From: an uncultured Acidimicrobiales bacterium
Lineage (GTDB): Bacteria > Actinomycetota > Acidimicrobiia > Acidimicrobiales > Aldehydirespiratoraceae
NCBI GenBank assembly: GCA_958296055.1
Contig: CATQHS010000001.1
Span: 3,209,505 to 3,273,504, forward strand
DNA length: 64,000 nucleotides
Direction: 5' to 3'
Position 1 is the first letter of the stretch. The number at the start of each line of letters is the position of its first letter. The position numbers and the translations under genes are program-made. Shown piece after piece: positions 8,320 through 19,889 of the stretch. The notes beneath the pieces were generated by a model. That model made no database searches. It was given only the letters and a program-made list of their open reading frames with translations, and was not told where the DNA came from.

Positions 8320-9639
8320 ATGGAAACTCTTATTGATCTTTTCCAAGACATCAAGTTCCGTGAGCGCTTTCGCGGCTATGACTCCGCCGAGGTGGACGCC
8401 TACGTGATCGCGGTGGCCAAGGCGGCAGCCCAGCTCCAGGGCCGGCTCATGGAACTCCAGCAGCGAGCCCAAGCCGCCGAAGCCATCCTCGGCGGTAGCG
8501 GCGAGAACGGCAACGGCGAGAACGGCGTCGGGCACAGCCCGTATCAAGTGCTGGCCTTGGCCCAGCGCACGGCTGATACCGCGGTGGCCGAGGCCCGCCA
8601 AGAGGCGGGTTCGATCGTCGGTGCGGCCCGCCGACAAGCAGAGCAGACCCTGGTCGAGGCGGCCGACAAGGCAAGGGTCCAGCTCGCCCAAGCCGACGGC
8701 GACGCCCGATCCCGGATCCAGGAAACCGAGTACCAGTGCTCCCTCCTGCGAGCCGAGGCGGAGGCCGATCGGGAGCGGATGCTAGAGGAGGCCCGGCGCC
8801 GGGCCATAGAGGTGGCCGAGGCCGAGCGCGACCGGATCATGGCCGAGGTTGACGGCCTTGAGGCGACCCGGATTGGGCTGCGGGCCGAGGTCGACACCCT
8901 GCAGAGCTGCCGGTCCGAGCACCTCTCCGCCCTCACGGGCTCGATGGCCGCGCTCCAGACCGTCGTCGAGGGCTTGGCCAGCGTCTCGTCGCTGGCCGCC
9001 CCGCCCGCAGACGCGGCCATCGAGGCTCGCGCCGCGCCGCGCCGCGATGCGGGTCCGGCGAACGGGCCGGCACCTTCCAGGCCGGTGTCGCCGGTGTCGG
9101 TGTCGGCCGGAGGTTCGCCCGAGCCGGTGTCGGTGTCGGCCGGAGGTTCGCCCGAGCCGGTGTCGCCGGAGCCGGTGTCGGCCGGGGTCCTGTCCGGGGC
9201 GGAGCCCGCGACGGGCGACGAGCCGGGCCCTTCCGACGCCGACTACGACACATCTGGAATCAGCGATCTGGTTCCCCCCACTCCACCAACCCGGCTGGTC
9301 ACGGCCACCGACATCGGCATGGTGGCCGCGGGCCTGAATGTTCTAGATCGTCGGCAGACCTCTTCCTCGTCCGCCCTTCTCGACCCGGACATGCCCGGCC
9401 CGGCTACTCAGCCCATGTCGATGGTCGCCGACGCCGACGACACCACCCCCGATCCGGCGACGGTCGGCGAGCCGCCTTCGCGCTTCAGCGGCGAGCCCGA
9501 CAACGGCCTGCTGGTCGAACAGCTTCGGCAGGCCGTCACCGAGGACGATCCCCTGCCCGGGTCCGAGGAGGCCATGGTCGCCTTCTTCGGACCGGACTCC
9601 GGTTCCCATTCCAAAGGCTGGTTCCGGGGCCGCCGCTGA
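8320..9639 (+). CDS. divIVA: DivIVA-domain coiled-coil protein (Wag31-like)
   Basis: Polar/septal scaffold that binds curved membrane and organises cell-wall growth. From ATG 8320 the 439-residue product starts [28 protein letters not shown], a DivIVA lipid-binding domain. A long Ala/Glu/Arg coiled coil follows to about residue 225. The remainder is a disordered Pro/Ser/Glu-rich tail that contains two perfect 11-residue repeats ([14 protein letters not shown] 9091-9156). A TTG at 8269 would add 17 residues of no family similarity, so I prefer 8320. The long tail exceeds typical Wag31 proteins. Confidence 0.85.
   Translation: METLIDLFQDIKFRERFRGYDSAEVDAYVIAVAKAAAQLQGRLMELQQRAQAAEAILGGSGENGNGENGVGHSPYQVLALAQRTADTAVAEARQEAGSIVGAARRQAEQTLVEAADKARVQLAQADGDARSRIQETEYQCSLLRAEAEADRERMLEEARRRAIEVAEAERDRIMAEVDGLEATRIGLRAEVDTLQSCRSEHLSALTGSMAALQTVVEGLASVSSLAAPPADAAIEARAAPRRDAGPANGPAPSRPVSPVSVSAGGSPEPVSVSAGGSPEPVSPEPVSAGVLSGAEPATGDEPGPSDADYDTSGISDLVPPTPPTRLVTATDIGMVAAGLNVLDRRQTSSSSALLDPDMPGPATQPMSMVADADDTTPDPATVGEPPSRFSGEPDNGLLVEQLRQAVTEDDPLPGSEEAMVAFFGPDSGSHSKGWFRGRR
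9091..9156 (+). repeat. Two 33-bp direct repeats inside divIVA
   Basis: Two adjacent identical 33-bp units (9091-9123, 9124-9156) encode [11 protein letters not shown] twice in the disordered tail, followed by a partial, diverged copy. They are in frame, so they only lengthen the linker. Confidence 0.85.
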
Positions 9640-9765
9640 CTGGCGGGGCCGTATCGGGGTGAACTGAGCGGCATCGCCCGGGCGCCTCCGCCGTAGACTG
9701 TCGCTTCCGATGAGGGCCGATTCTCACTCGGGTCTAATTCGAAGGCCCGAACAGGAGCTGTGACC

Positions 9766-10542
9766 ATGGCCTCAGACCGACAGACCCCGGCTAAGAAGGC
9801 TCCGGCTAAGAAGGCTTCTGCGGCAGTGAAGGCTCCGGCGGTGAAGGCTTCGGCCAAGAAGGCCCCCGCTAAGAAGGCTTCTGCGGCAGTGAAGGCTCCG
9901 GCGGTGAAGGCTTCGGCTAAGAAGGCTCCGGCTAAGAAGGCTTCTGCGGCAGTGAAGGCTCCGGCGGTGAAGGCTTCGGCCAAGAAGGCCCCCGCTAAGA
10001 AGGCTTCTGCAGCCAAGACCCCGGCCAAGAAAGCCCCGGCTAAGAAGGCTTCTGCGGCAGTGAAGGCTCCGGCGGTGAAGGCTCCGGCCAAGGCGGCTCC
10101 GGCTAAGAAGGCTTCTGCAGCCAAGAAGGCTCCGGCTAAGAAAGCCCCGGCCCGCAAGTCCCGGCGGGGGCACGGCGAGAAGTTTGTCAACGAGATGAAG
10201 AGAAAGCTGCTCAAGGAGAGGAGCAAGTACGTGTACTCGGCCGAGGAGTATCAGGCCGAGGCCAACTTGCTGCTCGAAGCCCGCGAGCCCGGAGACGTGC
10301 AATTCGACGAGGAGGGCGGCGAGGGCGACACGGTCGCAGTGGAGCGCGATCAGGATTTGGCCCTGTCCAGTCAGGCCCGTCACACCGTCGAGCAGATAGA
10401 CGCAGCCCTGGCTCGCATAGATGCCGGGGTCTACGGGTTCTGCGTCATCTCCGGCGAGCGCATCCAGCAGACCCGCCTCCGAGCCATTCCGTGGGCCGCC
10501 GAGCGCGTGGAGGTTAAGGCCGGCGGCCTCAGGCGCCTCTGA
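9766..10542 (+). CDS. TraR/DksA-like protein with a lysine/alanine-rich histone H1-like N-terminus
   Basis: Residues 1-135 are almost entirely Ala/Lys/Pro/Ser/Val with [10 protein letters not shown] units like histone H1 tails, suggesting nucleic-acid binding. The C-terminal half is a DksA/TraR-like region: a helical hairpin ([18 protein letters not shown] onward), then [20 protein letters not shown] and [16 protein letters not shown], the layout of the zinc-finger end. Only one of the four usual zinc cysteines remains. The ATG at 9766 has AGGAG eight bases upstream; GTG 9760 is possible. It could act on RNA polymerase or on DNA; the role is inferred. Confidence 0.75.
   Translation: MASDRQTPAKKAPAKKASAAVKAPAVKASAKKAPAKKASAAVKAPAVKASAKKAPAKKASAAVKAPAVKASAKKAPAKKASAAKTPAKKAPAKKASAAVKAPAVKAPAKAAPAKKASAAKKAPAKKAPARKSRRGHGEKFVNEMKRKLLKERSKYVYSAEEYQAEANLLLEAREPGDVQFDEEGGEGDTVAVERDQDLALSSQARHTVEQIDAALARIDAGVYGFCVISGERIQQTRLRAIPWAAERVEVKAGGLRRL
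9805..9993 (+). repeat. 63-bp tandem repeats coding the lysine/alanine tail
   Basis: Three consecutive 63-bp units (9805-9867, 9868-9930, 9931-9993), nearly identical at DNA level, each code for the 21-residue pattern [21 protein letters not shown]. Shorter variants continue to about 10150. The near identity, with only synonymous changes, suggests recent slippage or unequal recombination. Confidence 0.85.
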
Positions 10543-10567
10543 CTGTTCCGCCCTGCCGTCTTCGGCC

Positions 10568-11053
10568 ATGACCCGTCCGGCCCCGACCGAGAGGGTGGCC
10601 CGCGGCTGGCCCTACTTCGCGGCCGGGGCGGTGCTGGTCGCGGACCAGCTCACCAAATGGTGGGCCCTGCACGCCCTCGACGGGGGCAGGGTCATCGACG
10701 TCGTCTGGACCCTGCGCCTGCGCCTCGTCTTCAACACCGGCGCCGCCTTCAGCCAGTTCGACGGGCTGGGCCCGGTGATCTCGGTGGTGGCCGTGGTCGT
10801 CGCCGCCGTGCTGTTGCGGCGGGGAACGCTGGCGCCCGAGCGGCGCACTTCCATCACTTTGGGCTCTATGGCCGGCGGAGCCCTGGGGAACCTCGTGGAT
10901 CGGCTGACCCGCGACGGGGACGGCTTCCTGGGCGGGGCGGTCGTCGATTTCATAGACGTGCAGTGGTGGCCGGTTTGGAACGTGGCCGACATGGGGATCG
11001 TGATCGGGGGCGCGGCGCTCGTCCTCTTCGCCATGCGGAAATCGAGCCGGTGA
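10568..11053 (+). CDS. lspA: Lipoprotein signal peptidase LspA
   Basis: Membrane aspartic protease that removes signal peptides from prolipoproteins. The 161-residue product has four hydrophobic segments and the family motifs: VLVADQLTKWWA, VFNTGAAFSQF, GGALGNLVDRLTR (catalytic Asp) and VVDFIDVQWWPVWNVADMGI (second catalytic Asp in the NVAD segment). The ATG 10568 start comes 26 bases after the previous gene. The stop overlaps the next GTG (GTGA at 11050-11053). Confidence 0.95.
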   Translation: MTRPAPTERVARGWPYFAAGAVLVADQLTKWWALHALDGGRVIDVVWTLRLRLVFNTGAAFSQFDGLGPVISVVAVVVAAVLLRRGTLAPERRTSITLGSMAGGALGNLVDRLTRDGDGFLGGAVVDFIDVQWWPVWNVADMGIVIGGAALVLFAMRKSSR

Positions 11054-11958
11054 GCGCGGTAGAGGAGATCCTGCCCCCGTCTCTGGCCGGCCAGCGCCTC
11101 GACCGGGTGGTGGCCCTCTTGGCCGGTGTCAGCCGGGCCCGGGCGGCCCGGCTGGTGGCTCAAGGCGCGGTGCGCCTTGACGGGTCGGTCGCCGAGTCCG
11201 GGTCGCGGCGGGTGGCCGAGGGGCAGTCAGTGGCCCTGCGCGTCCCCGAGCCCGACGATCCCCGCCCGGGCCCCGACCGGTCCGTGGCCGTCGACGTGGT
11301 CTTGGAGGACGACGAGGTGGTGGTGGTGAACAAACCGGCCGGTCTGGTGGTCCATCCCGGTTCGGGACCGACCCTGGTCGCCGGCCTTCTGGCCCGCTAT
11401 CCCGAGATGGCCGGCGTGGGCGAACCCTCCCGGCCGGGGATCGTGCACCGCCTCGACCGGGACACCTCCGGGCTCTTGGTCGTGGCCCGCACCCCCCGGG
11501 CCTATGAGTCGCTGGTGGCCCAACTGAAGGCTCACGAACCGGAGCGGGTCTACGCCGCCTTGGTGTGGGGCCACCCCGGCGCCGAGACCGGAGTCATCGA
11601 CGCCCCCATCGGCCGCTCGCTCCGCCGCCGCGACCGCATGACGGTGACCGGCGACGGTCGCCGGGCCGTCACCCGCTACCAAGTGGAGCGCCGGTTCTCC
11701 CACCCCCGGCCGACGGCCCTGCTGACCTGCCGGCTGGAGACCGGCCGCACCCACCAGATCCGGGTCCACCTCCGGGCCATCGGGCACCCGGTGGTCGGCG
11801 ACCGGGCCTACGACGGCGGCCGGCCCGGGCTGGACCCCGGCCGGCCCTTCCTGCACGCCGGCCGGCTCCGGTTCCGCCATCCGGCGTCGGGCCGGCCGGT
11901 GCAGGCCGAAGCCCCTCTCCCCCCCGACCTGGCCTCAATCCTGAGCCTCTGCCGCTAG
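11050..11958 (+). CDS. RluA-family pseudouridine synthase (RluD-like)
   Basis: Converts uridines in 23S rRNA to pseudouridine. The 302-residue product has an N-terminal S4 RNA-binding domain (LAGQRLDRVVALLAGVSRARAARLV), then the catalytic domain with VVNKPAGLVVHPG, the active-site HRLDRDTSGLLVVAR and the C-terminal GRTHQIRVHLRAIGHPVVGD. The location directly after lspA is the common lspA-rluD pairing. Exact rRNA targets cannot be read from sequence. Confidence 0.92.
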   Translation: MSAVEEILPPSLAGQRLDRVVALLAGVSRARAARLVAQGAVRLDGSVAESGSRRVAEGQSVALRVPEPDDPRPGPDRSVAVDVVLEDDEVVVVNKPAGLVVHPGSGPTLVAGLLARYPEMAGVGEPSRPGIVHRLDRDTSGLLVVARTPRAYESLVAQLKAHEPERVYAALVWGHPGAETGVIDAPIGRSLRRRDRMTVTGDGRRAVTRYQVERRFSHPRPTALLTCRLETGRTHQIRVHLRAIGHPVVGDRAYDGGRPGLDPGRPFLHAGRLRFRHPASGRPVQAEAPLPPDLASILSLCR

Positions 11959-11982
11959 CAGGGGCTGAGCAAGAGGCCGGCG

Positions 11983-12417
11983 TCAGGGGGGCCAGGCCGA
12001 CTCGCCCCTGGCCATGGAGGCGATGTCAGCCAGGCTGTAGGAGTCGAGGAAGTGGCGCATGTGCGACCCGGCCGCCGACCAGATGGACAGCAGGACGCAC
12101 TGGCCCTCGTGGTCGCAAGCCCCGTCGGTGTGGGGCTCGCCGAAGTCTCCCGCGGTGATGGGTCCGTCCACCGCCCTCACTATCTCCGAAAGCCTGATGT
12201 CGGCGGGATCGCGGTCCAGCACGTAGCCGCCCCCCACCCCCCGCTTGGACCGCACCAGGCCCGCCCCCTTCAGGGCCAGCAGGATCTGCTCCAGGTAGGG
12301 CTGGGGGAGCGCGGTCCGCTCGGCGATCTCCCGGACCGAGGTGGGGGCCTCCTCGCGGTGCAAGGCCAGGCACAGAAGAGCCCGCGAGGCGTAGTCGCCC
12401 CGGGTCGACACCCTCAT
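11983..12417 (-). CDS. Rrf2-family transcriptional regulator
   Basis: A 144-residue winged-helix repressor starting MRVSTRGDYASRALLCLAL, with the recognition helix around residues 28-50 (SVREIAERTALPQPYLEQIL) and the wing KRGVGGGYVL, all Rrf2/IscR features. Two cysteines in CDHEGQC near residues 110-116 could hold an Fe-S cluster or act as thiol sensors. The third IscR-type cysteine is not seen, so the cofactor is uncertain. TAGGAT six bases before the ATG suggests a leaderless transcript. It lies divergent from the phosphatase-like gene. Confidence 0.88.
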   Translation of the reverse strand: MRVSTRGDYASRALLCLALHREEAPTSVREIAERTALPQPYLEQILLALKGAGLVRSKRGVGGGYVLDRDPADIRLSEIVRAVDGPITAGDFGEPHTDGACDHEGQCVLLSIWSAAGSHMRHFLDSYSLADIASMARGESAWPP

Positions 12418-12543
12418 GGCGGCATCCTAGGGGCGGCGACCGGGCGGCTGCCGACCGATGGGGCAAGATGGGGGCCATGTCGGGTGGCACCAGCGAGGTC
12501 GGCGCCGGGGGGGGGAGCGGCCGGGCCGGATGAGAGCCGGCCC

Positions 12544-13632
12544 GTGCTCCCCGCCTACGGCGGGGGCTGCGTGGCCGATATCGTCCCGGCCGTCCTGGAA
12601 CCGGGCCCGGTGCCGCCCCGTTTCCTGCCCCCCGAGGTGATAGACGCCCGGGCCGTGGTGATGCTGGTCATCGACGGGCTGGGCTGGGAGCAGCTCGCCG
12701 CCCACTCCGACATCGCTCCCACCCTGGCCGGGATGGCCGGCGGCTCGGTCACCACCGTGGCCCCGAGCACCACCTCGGCCGCTCTGACCTCGATCGTCAC
12801 CGGGACCGCCCCCGGCCGCCACGGCATCGTCGGGTATCGGGTGGCCTTCCCCGCGGGCAAGCTCAACATCCTCCGCTGGACCACCCCCGAAGGAGACGCC
12901 CGCGATCTGATCGCGCCCGAGGGGGTCCAGGTGATGCCTCCCTTCATGGGCCACCGGGCGCCGGCGGTGATCATGTCGGGGTTCATCGACTCGGGCTTCA
13001 CCCGCGCCCATCTGGGAGGGGCCCGGCTGTCGGGCTACCTGGTGCTGTCGGGTCTGGCGGTGGAGGTGGCCAGGCTCTTGGCCGGCGGGGAGTCGTTCGT
13101 GTACGCCTACTACGACGGCCCCGACCGCGTCGCCCACGAGTACGGGTTCGACGACCGCTACCGGGCCGAGCTGCGAGCCTGCGACCGCGTCGTGGCCGAC
13201 CTCCTCTCCGAGCTGCCGGCCGGCTCGGCTCTGGTGGTGACCTCCGATCACGGTCTGGTCGACTGCACCGGCGGCACGGTGGAGATCGACGCCGAGGTCA
13301 AGGCCCTGGCCGCGGCCGAGTCCGGGGAGGCCCGGTTCCGCTGGCTTCACGCCCGCCCCGGCCGGGTCCGCCCCCTGCTCGAAGCGGCCCGGGCCGCCCA
13401 CGGGGGCCAGGCCTGGGTGATGGCCGCCGATGCGGTGGTGGAGGAGGGGTGGCTGGGGCCGGCGGTGACCGATCAGGCCCGGTCCCGGCTCGGCCATGTA
13501 GCTCTGGTAGCCCGAGGCGGCCTGGCCTTCACCCACCCCGACGACAGCACCCCCGAGACGCTCAAGGGACGGCACGGCTCGGTGACCGCGGCCGAGATGC
13601 TGGTGCCGGTCCTGACCCATGTGGCCGACTGA
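12544..13632 (+). CDS. Alkaline phosphatase/nucleotide pyrophosphatase-superfamily protein
   Basis: Metal-dependent phosphohydrolase fold. VVMLVIDGLGW (first metal Asp), APSTTSAALTSIVTG (nucleophile Thr region), GIVGYRV, YAYYDGPDRVAHEYG and VTSDHGLVDC (metal Asp-His) appear in the order found in type I phosphodiesterase/nucleotide pyrophosphatases. The substrate is unknown. From GTG 12544 it has 362 residues. The true start may be ATG 12477, preceded by CAAGAT. That frame reaches this gene only if the G9 run at 12507-12515 had one G fewer, so the 5' end is doubtful. It is followed by bpa. Confidence 0.78.
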   Translation: MLPAYGGGCVADIVPAVLEPGPVPPRFLPPEVIDARAVVMLVIDGLGWEQLAAHSDIAPTLAGMAGGSVTTVAPSTTSAALTSIVTGTAPGRHGIVGYRVAFPAGKLNILRWTTPEGDARDLIAPEGVQVMPPFMGHRAPAVIMSGFIDSGFTRAHLGGARLSGYLVLSGLAVEVARLLAGGESFVYAYYDGPDRVAHEYGFDDRYRAELRACDRVVADLLSELPAGSALVVTSDHGLVDCTGGTVEIDAEVKALAAAESGEARFRWLHARPGRVRPLLEAARAAHGGQAWVMAADAVVEEGWLGPAVTDQARSRLGHVALVARGGLAFTHPDDSTPETLKGRHGSVTAAEMLVPVLTHVAD

Positions 13633-13666
13633 CCGCCGCGACCCGCGCCAGCGGGGTAGAACCGCG

Positions 13667-14071
13667 ATGCGCATCGGGACGATGATGAAACAGCTTTTGG
13701 CCGAGGTGCGGGGGGCCGATCTAGACGAGGCCAGCCGGCACCGGCTCAGAGAGATCTACGAGACGTCGCTGGCCGAGGTCGGGTCGGCGCTCTCGCCGGA
13801 CCTCCGGGACGAGCTCGACCGCTTGGCCCCGCCCTTCGGCCCCGGCGACACCCCCTCCGCGTCCGAGCTGCAGATCGTGAAAGCCCAGCTCGTGGGCTGG
13901 CTGGAGGGGCTTATCCAGGGCATGCAAGCCATGCTGTTCGCCCAGCAGATGGCGGCCAAGCAGCAGCTCGCGTCAATGCGGGGCCAACTGCCGAGCCCCT
14001 CGGGGCCGGGCCGGCCCGCGGCCGGGGGACCCGGCGGCGCCGGCGAGGACCGTCCCGGCACCTACCTCTGA
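13667..14071 (+). CDS. bpa: Bacterial proteasome activator Bpa/PafE
   Basis: ATP-independent ring that opens the actinobacterial 20S proteasome gate to degrade unfolded proteins such as HspR. The 134-residue product starts MRIGTMMKQLLAEVR, then LDEASRHRLREIYETS, QLVGWLEGLIQGMQAMLFAQQMAAKQQL and a Gly/Pro-rich tail ending RPGTYL, which matches the proteasome-docking GQYL-type C-terminus. The acidic N-terminal extension known from the mycobacterial protein is missing from this ATG. TAGAAC four bases upstream may be a -10 box. No proteasome genes are in the window. Confidence 0.9.
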   Translation: MRIGTMMKQLLAEVRGADLDEASRHRLREIYETSLAEVGSALSPDLRDELDRLAPPFGPGDTPSASELQIVKAQLVGWLEGLIQGMQAMLFAQQMAAKQQLASMRGQLPSPSGPGRPAAGGPGGAGEDRPGTYL

Positions 14072-14206
14072 ACCGCCGCCCCTCTCCGGGCCGCGGCTGG
14101 CCCCCCGGGCGCGTTGACCGGTCTGAAACCGCCGCCTTCTCCGGGCGGAATGGACGGTGTCCGGCCGCCCGGCTATGTTCTGGCCGGCGAATGACAAGCC
14201 TGTTAT

Positions 14207-14238
14207 TTGTCCACAGAGCGTCCACAACGCCGTCCACA
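14207..14238 (+). promoter_or_regulatory. Cluster of DnaA-box-like sites before dnaE
   Basis: TTGTCCACA at 14207-14215 equals the actinobacterial DnaA-box consensus. Two further TCCACA cores follow at 14221 and 14233, all on the same strand and spaced 11 and 12 bases, about one helical turn. They end about 30 bases before the dnaE start. DnaA could regulate dnaE here; this is inference from motif and phasing only. Confidence 0.4.
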
Positions 14239-14269
14239 CCAGGGCCCGGGCCCCAGAACAGGAGTTCCG

Positions 14270-17839
<3,570 letters not shown>

Positions 17840-18007
17840 CTCTTCGGCCGGGCGCCGCCGCTATCGGTGCCTGAGGCTCTCCGATCAGTGCTCGGGCCCT
17901 CCAGGTTGCGAATCGGCGGCTCAGGCTGGAAACTGGAGGCGATCCGACATTCGGGCGCTGGCTGCGGCCGCGCTGGCGCCCTCGGCGAAATCCAGAGGTG
18001 CGAACGC

Positions 18008-18676
18008 ATGGCAATCGAGGTCGAGACCAAGGACTGCACCTCGCTGGGAGACGCTGATCTGGCCGAGATGGCCGACCTGTGCGCCAATTCTCCCAACCGC
18101 TACGAGGTGGGGCTGCTGTCCAAGCAGGCCGAGGCCTGGGTGCTGCTCACCGAGTCCCGGGAGAACGGCCGGCTCAGGGGCTTCTCGTTCTGCACGCTGG
18201 AGCGGATCGGCGGCACCCCCAGCGTCCTCATCGGCGCCGCCCACATCTGCCGCACCACCAAGCGCGACACGGTGCTGAGGGCGATCATGACCGACCAGAT
18301 GCGCCGGGCCGTTCTGGCCTTCCCCGACGAGGATGTGCTAGTCGGGACTCGGATCAACGACCCCGGGGCGATCGAGGCGTTCAAGAGCCTGAGTGACATC
18401 ATCCCCCGGCACGACCACAAGGCGTCGGGGGAGGAGCGGGCCTGGGGCCGCCGGCTGGCCAAGCGGTTCGGCGTGAGCCAGCTCAACTACGAGGACCGCG
18501 CCTTCACCGCCCGGGGCCGGGGGGCCCCGCCGGTGGTGCTCGACCACATCAGCGGAAAGCCGGCGAGGACGCCGCCGGAGACCGCCGCCCTTCTGGAGGG
18601 CTTGGACACAGCCGACGGCGACACCCTCGTCGTGTGCGGCTGGGCCCTGGCCGAGGACCTCGAGAAGCTCCTGTAG
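18008..18676 (+). CDS. Conserved hypothetical protein, possibly GNAT-like
   Basis: I do not recognise a named family. The 222-residue acidic protein has alternating strands and helices. A central part resembles an acyltransfer (GNAT) fold: a strand with GFSFCTLERIG, then a helix with VLRAIMTDQMRRAVLAF and a later FKSLSDIIPRHDH. No canonical acetyl-CoA loop is obvious, so this is weak. ATG 18008 is chosen because the longer frame back to 17867 has no family-like composition. It is followed by two stem-loops at 18702-18745 and stands alone between dnaE and a nitroreductase. Confidence 0.6.
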   Translation: MAIEVETKDCTSLGDADLAEMADLCANSPNRYEVGLLSKQAEAWVLLTESRENGRLRGFSFCTLERIGGTPSVLIGAAHICRTTKRDTVLRAIMTDQMRRAVLAFPDEDVLVGTRINDPGAIEAFKSLSDIIPRHDHKASGEERAWGRRLAKRFGVSQLNYEDRAFTARGRGAPPVVLDHISGKPARTPPETAALLEGLDTADGDTLVVCGWALAEDLEKLL

Positions 18677-18701
18677 AGAGTCGAGGGTTCGAAGACCGAA
18701 G

Positions 18702-18745
18702 GTCGAGGGCTGCGGCCGGGGCCCTCGACGGGGCTGCGGCAGCCC
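18702..18745 (+). terminator. Possible terminator: two adjacent stem-loops
   Basis: GTCGAGGG (18702-18709) pairs with CCCTCGAC (18722-18729) around a 12-base loop. Directly after comes GGGCTGC-G-GCAGCCC (18731-18745). There is no T-run, so factor-independent termination is not certain. Confidence 0.4.
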
Positions 18746-18758
18746 GTCCGGACGGCCG

Positions 18759-19355
18759 GTGGAGTTCGAGCGGGCGGTGGCGGCCCGGCGTATGGTCAGG
18801 GCCTTCACCGACGAGCCGGTCGATCCCGAGACGGTGGACCGGATCCTCGGGCTGGCCCGGCGGGCCCCGTCGGCGGGCAACGCCGACGGCCTCGACTTCC
18901 TGGTCCTGGAGGGACCGGACGCCGCCGCCTACTGGGAGGTGACCCTGCCGGAGCCGCGGCGGTCCGGGTTCGCCTGGCCGGGGCTGCTGGCCGCGCCGGC
19001 GGTGGTGGTGGTGTGGGCGGACCCGAGCGCCTACGTGGCCCGCTACCGCGAGCCCGACAAGTCCCGGGCCGGACTGGGGGCGGGGCCGGAGGCTTGGCCC
19101 GTGCCCTACTGGTTCGTCGACGCCGGCGCGGCGGTGATGACCATCTTGTGCGCCTGTGCCGACCGGGGCCTGGGGGCGTCGTTCTTCGGCCTCTTCGAGC
19201 ACGAGCCCGCGGTGCGGGCCCGCTTCAGCGTGCCCGAGGGGCGCAGGGCCGCCGGCGCGGTGGCGCTGGGCCACCCCGCCCCCGACCGGCCGTCCGGCTC
19301 GCTGCGCCGCCGCCGCCGGGGGTTGCCCGAGATCGTGCACCGGGGGGCCTGGTAG
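18759..19355 (+). CDS. Nitroreductase-family protein
   Basis: FMN-dependent oxidoreductase fold, 198 residues. The N-terminus RRMVRAFTDEPVDPETVDRIL and ARRAPSAGNADGLDFLVL are the usual FMN phosphate-binding start. Later, WFVDAGAAVMTILCACADRGLGASFF and VALGHPAPD match the dimer core and the C-terminal FMN site. The substrate is unknown. The next two genes are acyl-CoA-type enzymes, but a separate -10 box (TAGCCT) before them argues against a shared transcript. GTG start. Confidence 0.85.
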   Translation: MEFERAVAARRMVRAFTDEPVDPETVDRILGLARRAPSAGNADGLDFLVLEGPDAAAYWEVTLPEPRRSGFAWPGLLAAPAVVVVWADPSAYVARYREPDKSRAGLGAGPEAWPVPYWFVDAGAAVMTILCACADRGLGASFFGLFEHEPAVRARFSVPEGRRAAGAVALGHPAPDRPSGSLRRRRRGLPEIVHRGAW

Positions 19356-19383
19356 TCCCTTCGCCGCAGGGCACTCGTTCTCC

Positions 19384-19412
19384 CCGGCCGGCGGGTCCTG
19401 TCACGGGGGCGG
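19384..19412. repeat. 29-bp sequence repeated exactly inside the HNH gene
   Basis: The 29 bases 19384-19412, just before the DUF35 gene, recur without mismatch at 25544-25572 within the DUF222-HNH gene. An 18-base part (GGCGGGTCCTGTCACGGG) is also at about 25487-25504. The origin and role of this dispersed repeat are unknown. Confidence 0.6.
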
Positions 19413-19432
19413 GGTTGGTAGCCTCACTGGCC

Positions 19433-19885
19433 ATGTCTTCGTCGGCTGGTGACCCCGCGTCGGTCCCCATCGTCGATTACCTGCGGCTCGGGTCCCGGCC
19501 CCACCTGCGGGCCCGCCAGTGCACGAACTGCGGGGCCCGGTACTTCGACCGCCGCAACGCCTGCGCCAACTGCGGGGGAACCGACATGGCCTACGCCCGG
19601 GTCCGCAACCAGGGCGTGGTCAAGTCCTTCACCATCGTGCACCGGGCCGCGCCCGGCATACCCGTCCCGTTCGTGTCGGCCATCGTCGAGACCGCCGACG
19701 GCACGTCGGTGCGGTCCAACCTGGTGAACTGCGACCCCGACCCCGAGACCGTGCGGCTGGGCATGAAGGTGCGGCTCACCACCTATGCGATGGGGACCGA
19801 CGACAACGGGACCACCGCCGTCGCCTTCGGCTACGAGCCGATCCGAAGCCAGAGGGCCGGAACGAAAAACCCACAAGGACACTGA
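19433..19885 (+). CDS. Zn-ribbon/OB-fold (DUF35) protein
   Basis: DUF35 proteins partner thiolases and acyl-CoA enzymes. The 150-residue product has a rubredoxin-like zinc ribbon (CTNCG ... CANCG, about residues 30-50), followed by an OB fold with VVKSFTIVH and FVSAIVETADG. The ATG at 19433 is preceded by TAGCCT eight bases upstream, a probable -10 box giving a near-leaderless mRNA. The thiolase gene starts four bases after its stop, so the two very likely form one complex. Confidence 0.9.
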   Translation: MSSSAGDPASVPIVDYLRLGSRPHLRARQCTNCGARYFDRRNACANCGGTDMAYARVRNQGVVKSFTIVHRAAPGIPVPFVSAIVETADGTSVRSNLVNCDPDPETVRLGMKVRLTTYAMGTDDNGTTAVAFGYEPIRSQRAGTKNPQGH

Positions 19886-19889
19886 GACC

